From contig JAJHZJ010000401.1 in the NCBI GenBank assembly GCA_023548195.1, positions 620,001-684,000 on the forward strand: DNA of 64,000 nt, read 5' to 3'. This DNA comes from Bettongia penicillata ogilbyi (taxonomy: Eukaryota; Chordata; Mammalia; Diprotodontia; Potoroidae). Positions 58,826 to 64,000 of the stretch are shown piece after piece; the first letter of the stretch is position 1; the number at the start of each line of letters is the position of its first letter. The translations under genes were made by a program, and so were the position numbers. Under the pieces are notes generated by a model. That model ran no database searches. It was not told the origin of the DNA and saw only the letters and a program-made list of their open reading frames with translations.

Positions 58826-58965
58826 GCTCTCTTTCTCTGTGTGTCTTTCTGTTTCTGTCTCTGTCTCTCTCTATCTGTCTCTCTCTCCACTCTCTCTCCT
58901 CCCTCTCTCTTCTCTGTCTCCTTTCTCCCTCTCTCTCTCCCTCTCTCTGCTTCTCTTTCTCTTAT
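58826..58965. repeat. (TCTC)n polypyrimidine tract
   Basis: About 140 bp almost entirely C and T on the plus strand, with CT and TCTG units. A mirror-like purine/pyrimidine tract that could adopt triplex DNA. Confidence 0.9.
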
Positions 58966-59464
58966 TCATGCCTTACTATTCCTTAAATAGATTTGTCTGT
59001 GACAAGTTAATTTGAAGGCATCTTTTGTGGTACCTGACCTGGGCTCACTTTTTGCTACTCATTCTCTAACTTTTGCCAAGAACAAGATTAATTCCAATTT
59101 AATTTGTGTGGTATTAGATCTTTCCAGTCCTTCTTCATCCATCTTCATTCTTAGTTATGTAAAATCACTTTGCATTCATTTTTACCTATCTTTGCATTTC
59201 CCCAAATAAATCTCCCTCTTTTTCCCCTTGGACCTCATCCCATTTGTAATAGTAAACCATACTTTTTTCTAGTAAGCTGATCAAGTGAGTTAGTGAAACA
59301 TTGTCACTTTCAATAGAATAAGTACCTAAAGACATACAATAAAATATTGTCCTAGGTACTGAGGGGGAGAAAAGAAATTCTCTGTTTAGCAATGTTCACT
59401 TCCTCATAGCATAGCAGGACTTACTTAATTATTTATGAATCATTCTTAATAGGAGGTATCTGAT

Positions 59465-59830
59465 ATCAGTCCTGAAAACCTCCAATAATAGCAGCTCCCT
59501 CGTGGCACCAGATTTCTTTGCCTTACTGATCTCATAGTTAGTTTTTCCTAATATTAAACGCATTTTCCCTTTTGCAGCTTAAGCCCATTTCTTCTTATTC
59601 TATCCTCAGTGACTAATTAGAAAAATTGATCCTTGTCCTCATGTGAACATCTCTTTATGTATTTTTAGCCAATTATCATGGCTCCCTTCAGTCTTTTCTC
59701 TAGATTGAATCTGCCCAGTTCCCTTAACCTTTTCTCATAGATTTTATTTTCTAAAACTTTCATTAATTTTTCTGCTTTTCTCTGAACTCACATCATTTCA
59801 TCTACTTTCTGTACCAAATGTGTCTCCTCA
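59465..59830 (+). repeat. CR1/L3-like LINE 3' fragment
   Basis: 'gaaaacctccaataatagcagc', 'cagtgactaattag', 'cctcatgtgaacatctc', 'tctagattgaatctgcccagttccc' in family order. Confidence 0.55.
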
Positions 59831-60789
59831 TATATTTATGTGTCCACATTCAGTAGTTTCAAACTGTACTTTAAAGTATGTACGACTTTATCTTTTCTCT
59901 AGTGAATTTCAATGTGTTCATATATATGCGTATGTATGTGTATAGAAAGAAAAGGAAAAGATACATACATATATTTTTTATACATGTATCTTTTCATTTT
60001 CTGTCCTCATTTTTTTTTTACTCTCTTACTTATGCCAGGAATTTGTCTCTCTTTCTTCTGTTTGTACTGTGAAATCTTTGTAATTCTGTTAGAAAGTTTA
60101 GTTATAGATATATTGATGAATGTATAAGGGTATGTAATGAAGTATGCCCAAAGTTTATATCTGTTTCTTTCTCCCATAATGTTGTTAAAGGTGAGAAACA
60201 ATCATTTTGAACAAAACACTTATAAGTAGACTTTTTTCATTTTGCATTTATATGTTAATAGCTAGTAGAATTATATGATGCCTATTTAGCTTTTTACACC
60301 CATAAAGCAGTTCTCAGCACTTTTTAATAATTCATTGAATGCTTTGCTGCAGGGCTGCTGTGTTCTCAAAATTATATAAGTCATATGACTGAGAGGAGAG
60401 ATGCAGGAATTTACAGAGTTTTTTTCTAAATGAAATTGATATGCAGACTGTGTTGCACCAAGGTGGCGATGTGGTAAGAACAACTTTTTTTATTGAGTAT
60501 TGGGTAGATCAGAGCAAGGGAGGGTGGGGAACCAGTAAACATATATTATGCAGTTTCTTTTTTGCAACATTTGCAATTATTTTGATTGAATAATTCTCAA
60601 GCTGGAACTTTAGAATTATGACTGAATAAAATATTGTCCTGAATTTAATCAGGAACATATAAAAATATTTCACATATGTCCATCTTTTAAGGAGTGAAAC
60701 ACTTTTGTTTGGTTTCACAATGTTGCATTGTTCTGTCTTCCTTATCTGAAAAATGTTCCAAAATTCTGGACATATTATATGGATATATT

Positions 60790-60890
60790 AAATTCTGTAT
60801 ATATATATGTATATATATATATATACTTATATATATGTGTGTGTAATACATATATATGTATATACCTGTATGTATATATTAATCTCACAC
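60790..60890. repeat. TA/TG-rich microsatellite
   Basis: TATATATG/TACA units with no coding content. Confidence 0.9.
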
Positions 60891-60908
60891 ATACATAAGA
60901 ACTATTGT

Positions 60909-61165
60909 AGGGGCAACTAGGTGACACAATGTATTGAGTGCCAGGCCAAGAGTCTAAAAAACTTATCTTCTTGAGTTTACATCTGGTCTCAAACACTTAC
61001 TAGTCATGTGACCCTAGGCAAATCAATTAACCCTATTTGCCTCAGCTCTTCATCTGTAAAATGAACTGGAGAAGGAAATGGCAAAACACTCTAGTGTCTT
61101 TGCCAAGAAAACCCCAAGTAGGGTCATAAAGAATCAGACACAACTGAAAGGAAAAAAAAAAAATG
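60909..61165 (+). repeat. Mar1-type SINE, plus strand, with poly(A)
   Basis: Head 'ggggcaactaggtgacac', middle 'catgtgaccctaggcaaatc', RTE-like tail 'caagaaaaccccaagtagggtc' then 'gaatcagacacaactgaaagg' and an A-run (61151-61163). Second clear Mar1 copy. Confidence 0.75.
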
Positions 61166-61169
61166 AGAT

Positions 61170-62700
61170 AAAGTATATTCTATTACCACTCTTCTCCATG
61201 TTTTCCTTTGAAAAATAGCTTATTCTACTACTTCTATGGCCTAAATTTGGTGGCAGCCCATATTCAGACTACATTCACAGGGATATGAGTATTAATTTAG
61301 ATTTAAGAGCCTATCCTTGTATAATTGAGAGAGAAAGATTAGTCTACAATTTGGACAACTATAGCAGGGATGAAAGTGTCAGCTAAATGATCATTGTGTC
61401 TCCCTAAATACCTCCCCTTCACCTTTAAGGTATTAGAAACTGAGAAGTAAATGACAAACTCCTTTCCCTCCTCACTGCGTATTTTCAATAAGAAAAAGTC
61501 GCTGAAAAACATATTTTTATATTTTTCTGGTTGTGACAGCTTAGTAAGCCAGTTCTACTAAAGCACAGCTTAGTAATTTCTAAATAGGCTAGATAAAGAG
61601 TCACTGTTAGTATGATAGGTGCTTAAAAGTAATTTGCTTATTTTCTCCTACATATCAAAAGAAATCAAAATGCAAATAGAGGACTATGTGTGCCCTCAAA
61701 TATTAGTATTGTGTTTAGTGGACCCCAGAACTTCTCTAAAAGGTAGATAATTCATCCTTCACAAATATGAGAGAATCAAGTTTACCATGGATGCTAAATC
61801 ACTAAAATGGCATTGAAAGTGGGAAAAAAATACTGCTTGTATCTATACTTATCAACACTGCATGCATAAGCCTATAATAAAGACTCCACAATGCATGGAA
61901 TCAAGAATAGAAAGTTACTATATTCCCCTCAAATTTCCTGTAAATGCTAATAAACTCATCCCCACCCTCATGGAAACTTCTGTGTGTATGAAATGGAAGA
62001 TTTTTATCTGTAACTTGACCCACATTGTGGTCCACAATAGTGGAGGGTCTTTGGTAAAAGGAAGAATCAAACTTGAGAAGGCTCTGCTTCTGACAGAACT
62101 TACCTTCCACAATAATGGTTATATGAAGGAAAGGCTTCAAGGGAACAAAATGGAGAACAAGTCAGTGATTTTCAATTATCTTTGGTGAATAGATTTTTCT
62201 TCTGATGCTAACCATCCCTATTGTGCACACTACTGATCATGTAAGCGAGATTGAGAGAAAGGCCAGGCAAGGCTATTTGAAGGAGAGGAAAAGAAATGAA
62301 GATAAGACATCACAAAAGCTTGAGGTGGCAAAACTGTACAGAGGAGAGGTGGGGGGAAATGTTGGTTGCGTACTTTAAAAACTCCTGTGCTTTGCAGAGC
62401 CATTTCCTGGACAGTCTTACATTTTCATTTTCTTTGCTGTTATTTAACAGAACCTCACTGGATTCTCCCCACCCCTCAAAAAAATTAAAATCCCTCAAAG
62501 TCAAAACCTCCATTGGGTTTGTTCTTATTTCAAAAACATTACTTTTTTGTAACTTTTAAAAATTTTACACTTAAATGTAAAATAAGAAAAAAATTGCTAC
62601 ATACAGAGCAGACCATAAGAGAGGTTTCAACATAAAATAAAGAAAACCTATAAAATAAACACTACACATTTTTATCCAAGTTGCATAAATTTTCTTTGCT
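61170..62700. other. About 1.5 kb with no recognised feature
   Basis: The longest frame (61862-62188, 108 codons) shows no domain, no codon pattern and no splice context. Nothing else recognised. Confidence 0.4.
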
Positions 62701-62705
62701 TCCTT

Positions 62706-63260
62706 GGTTTTTTTTTTTTGTTCTCTGCTGTGCACTTTTTACTTTATGTTCTCCCTCCCACCCCATTCTAAAGAAAGCTGCAATTAAGTGTGAATTCATA
62801 TGCATGTACATGGATATCTATAAATATACACACTATGCATATAAACTCACACACATATATGTTAGACCATACTATGCTTATTTTCACCTGGCATCTGTTT
62901 CTCTTAAGGTGGATAGCAGCTTCCTTCACAGGTCCAAGTTTTTCCATGTATTTTTCTACAACATTGAGCTCATTATTTCTTACACTACAGCAATATTGCA
63001 ACCCAGTCACATCCTATCTGAAGGATCATCTATGAAAGTTCTCCCCCATTCAATTTTCTGCATTATTTCTATTCTTGGCTACATAGATTTTATTTATATG
63101 AAGAAAATTTGATTTAAATTAAAATAATTGAAATTATCATTTTTATATTTAAGCAGTGCTGTCCCTTATAATATATTTTAGGATCTGATACTATTGAATC
63201 TACTTCTTTACATCTTTCTTCTAGCGGTTTCCTTGAAGTTCCTGACCTTTCACTCTTCAA
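62706..63260 (-). mobile_element. L1 3' UTR/ORF2 fragment, minus strand
   Basis: Begins with poly(T) (62708-62720), the complement of an L1 poly(A), then 3' UTR text sharing 'cttaaggtggatagcag'-type wording with the L1 at 7190-7500. From about 63040 it jumps to ORF2-like text ('attcttggctacatagattttatttat'). Decayed. The 143-codon frame at 62681-63112 is a shadow. Confidence 0.55.
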
Positions 63261-63264
63261 AATA

Positions 63265-64000
63265 AACTTTGTTTTTGCTTTTTCCTAACTCAGTAAATTT
63301 ATTTTCAGTAATTTAATTGGAATGACAATAAATAAATATATTAGGCAAAATTGTAATTTTAATAGTTAGATTTACTTCACCTAGACATGAATGACAAATA
63401 TCACATCAGTTATTTATATCTGAGTTTATTTGTATAATAAGTGGCTTATGTTTATGTTTATAGTTCCTTTGTCTGTTTTGACAAAAACATATTTCAAAAA
63501 CATATTTCTTAACTAGTATTGAAAATAAAACTGAAATCAGTCCGATTGATTTGCTTAGAGAAACTTTCACATGAGTTATCCATCCAGCCATTTAGTATTT
63601 TTGTACCCAATTATTAAAATGGTAGTTCTTTGGTTGATGGTTTGTTAATAACCAGCTGTTAGAAAACATCCTGGGGAGAGTGGGAGGTGGAGTGAGTTTT
63701 ACATATCAAAAAAGGTTAGTAGTATACAAGGCTTAAAAAACAATACCCTTGAACTGCTAGAGAGAATTCATTTTAAAAGTAATAAGGAAAAATATCAACA
63801 GAGTTGATTTGTAGAACAAAAAATACTAGGGATTTCATTGCAAACATCTTAAATTTAAGCACAGTCCAAATGTTGAGCATAATCTTTAGAGAATTTGCGG
63901 ATGAACTTAGAAATGGCAATTTCTTTACTGCTAATATTATCAATAATCTTTCCTTGTTAATCTCAGTATTGCCCATGTTTCAGAAGGAATGGGAAAACGC
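63265..64000. other. Terminal 0.7 kb with no recognised feature
   Basis: AT-rich, short frames only. Confidence 0.45.

Noticed and set aside
62681..63112. A 143-codon plus-strand frame
   Set aside because: It is antisense to an L1 3' UTR and begins in its poly(T); no domain.

Overview
This is nuclear DNA from a mammal, almost certainly a marsupial. It is AT-rich and has no bacterial-style gene layout. It carries marsupial-type L1 elements, HAL1 'half-L1' copies (ORF1 plus a 3' UTR, no ORF2), tRNA-headed SINEs whose tails resemble RTE/BovB (Mar1 type), a second MIR/Mon1-like SINE group, and old L2/CR1 LINE and hAT fragments. The species cannot be fixed from the sequence. No intact host protein-coding gene is visible. 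The window looks like intergenic or large-intron DNA.

Layout. 1-2.5 kb: ancient LINE remnants. 2.6-9.2 kb: a HAL1 on the minus strand, then decayed L1 pieces on the plus strand. 9.47-10.1 kb: a short L1 ORF1 fragment between long direct repeats. 10.3-13.4 kb: SINEs, then about 2 kb of repeat-poor DNA that may hold a terminal exon on the minus strand. 13.4-25.9 kb: minus-strand L1 remnants, one of them split by a complete endogenous betaretrovirus-like provirus (16303-22850) with paired LTRs. 25.9-31 kb: another minus-strand L1, split by a nearly intact HAL1 (26957-29930). 31-34 kb: a Mar1 SINE, a 5'-truncated L1 with a perfect 15-bp target-site duplication, and a MIR-like SINE. 34.8-37.5 kb and 38.9-42.2 kb: two more HAL1 copies. 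42.5-64 kb: old L2/CR1/SINE/hAT fragments, microsatellites, a processed LDHB pseudogene (53740-55200), a 110-bp L1 5'-end micro-insertion with its duplications (52308-52417), and long stretches with nothing recognisable.

The most informative element is the provirus. Its two LTRs differ by only two substitutions and one homopolymer length change, so it integrated recently. Yet its interior lacks most of gag, all recognisable protease, the front of RT and parts of integrase and env, and it carries many stops. About 1.27 kb between the gag remnant and the RT remnant has no recognisable retroviral coding. It was therefore already defective when copied, and the proteins must have come from another provirus. 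That resembles the mouse ETn/MusD relationship and may be a lineage-specific non-autonomous family. A second theme is L1 5'-end fragments inserted with target-site duplications but no poly(A) tail.
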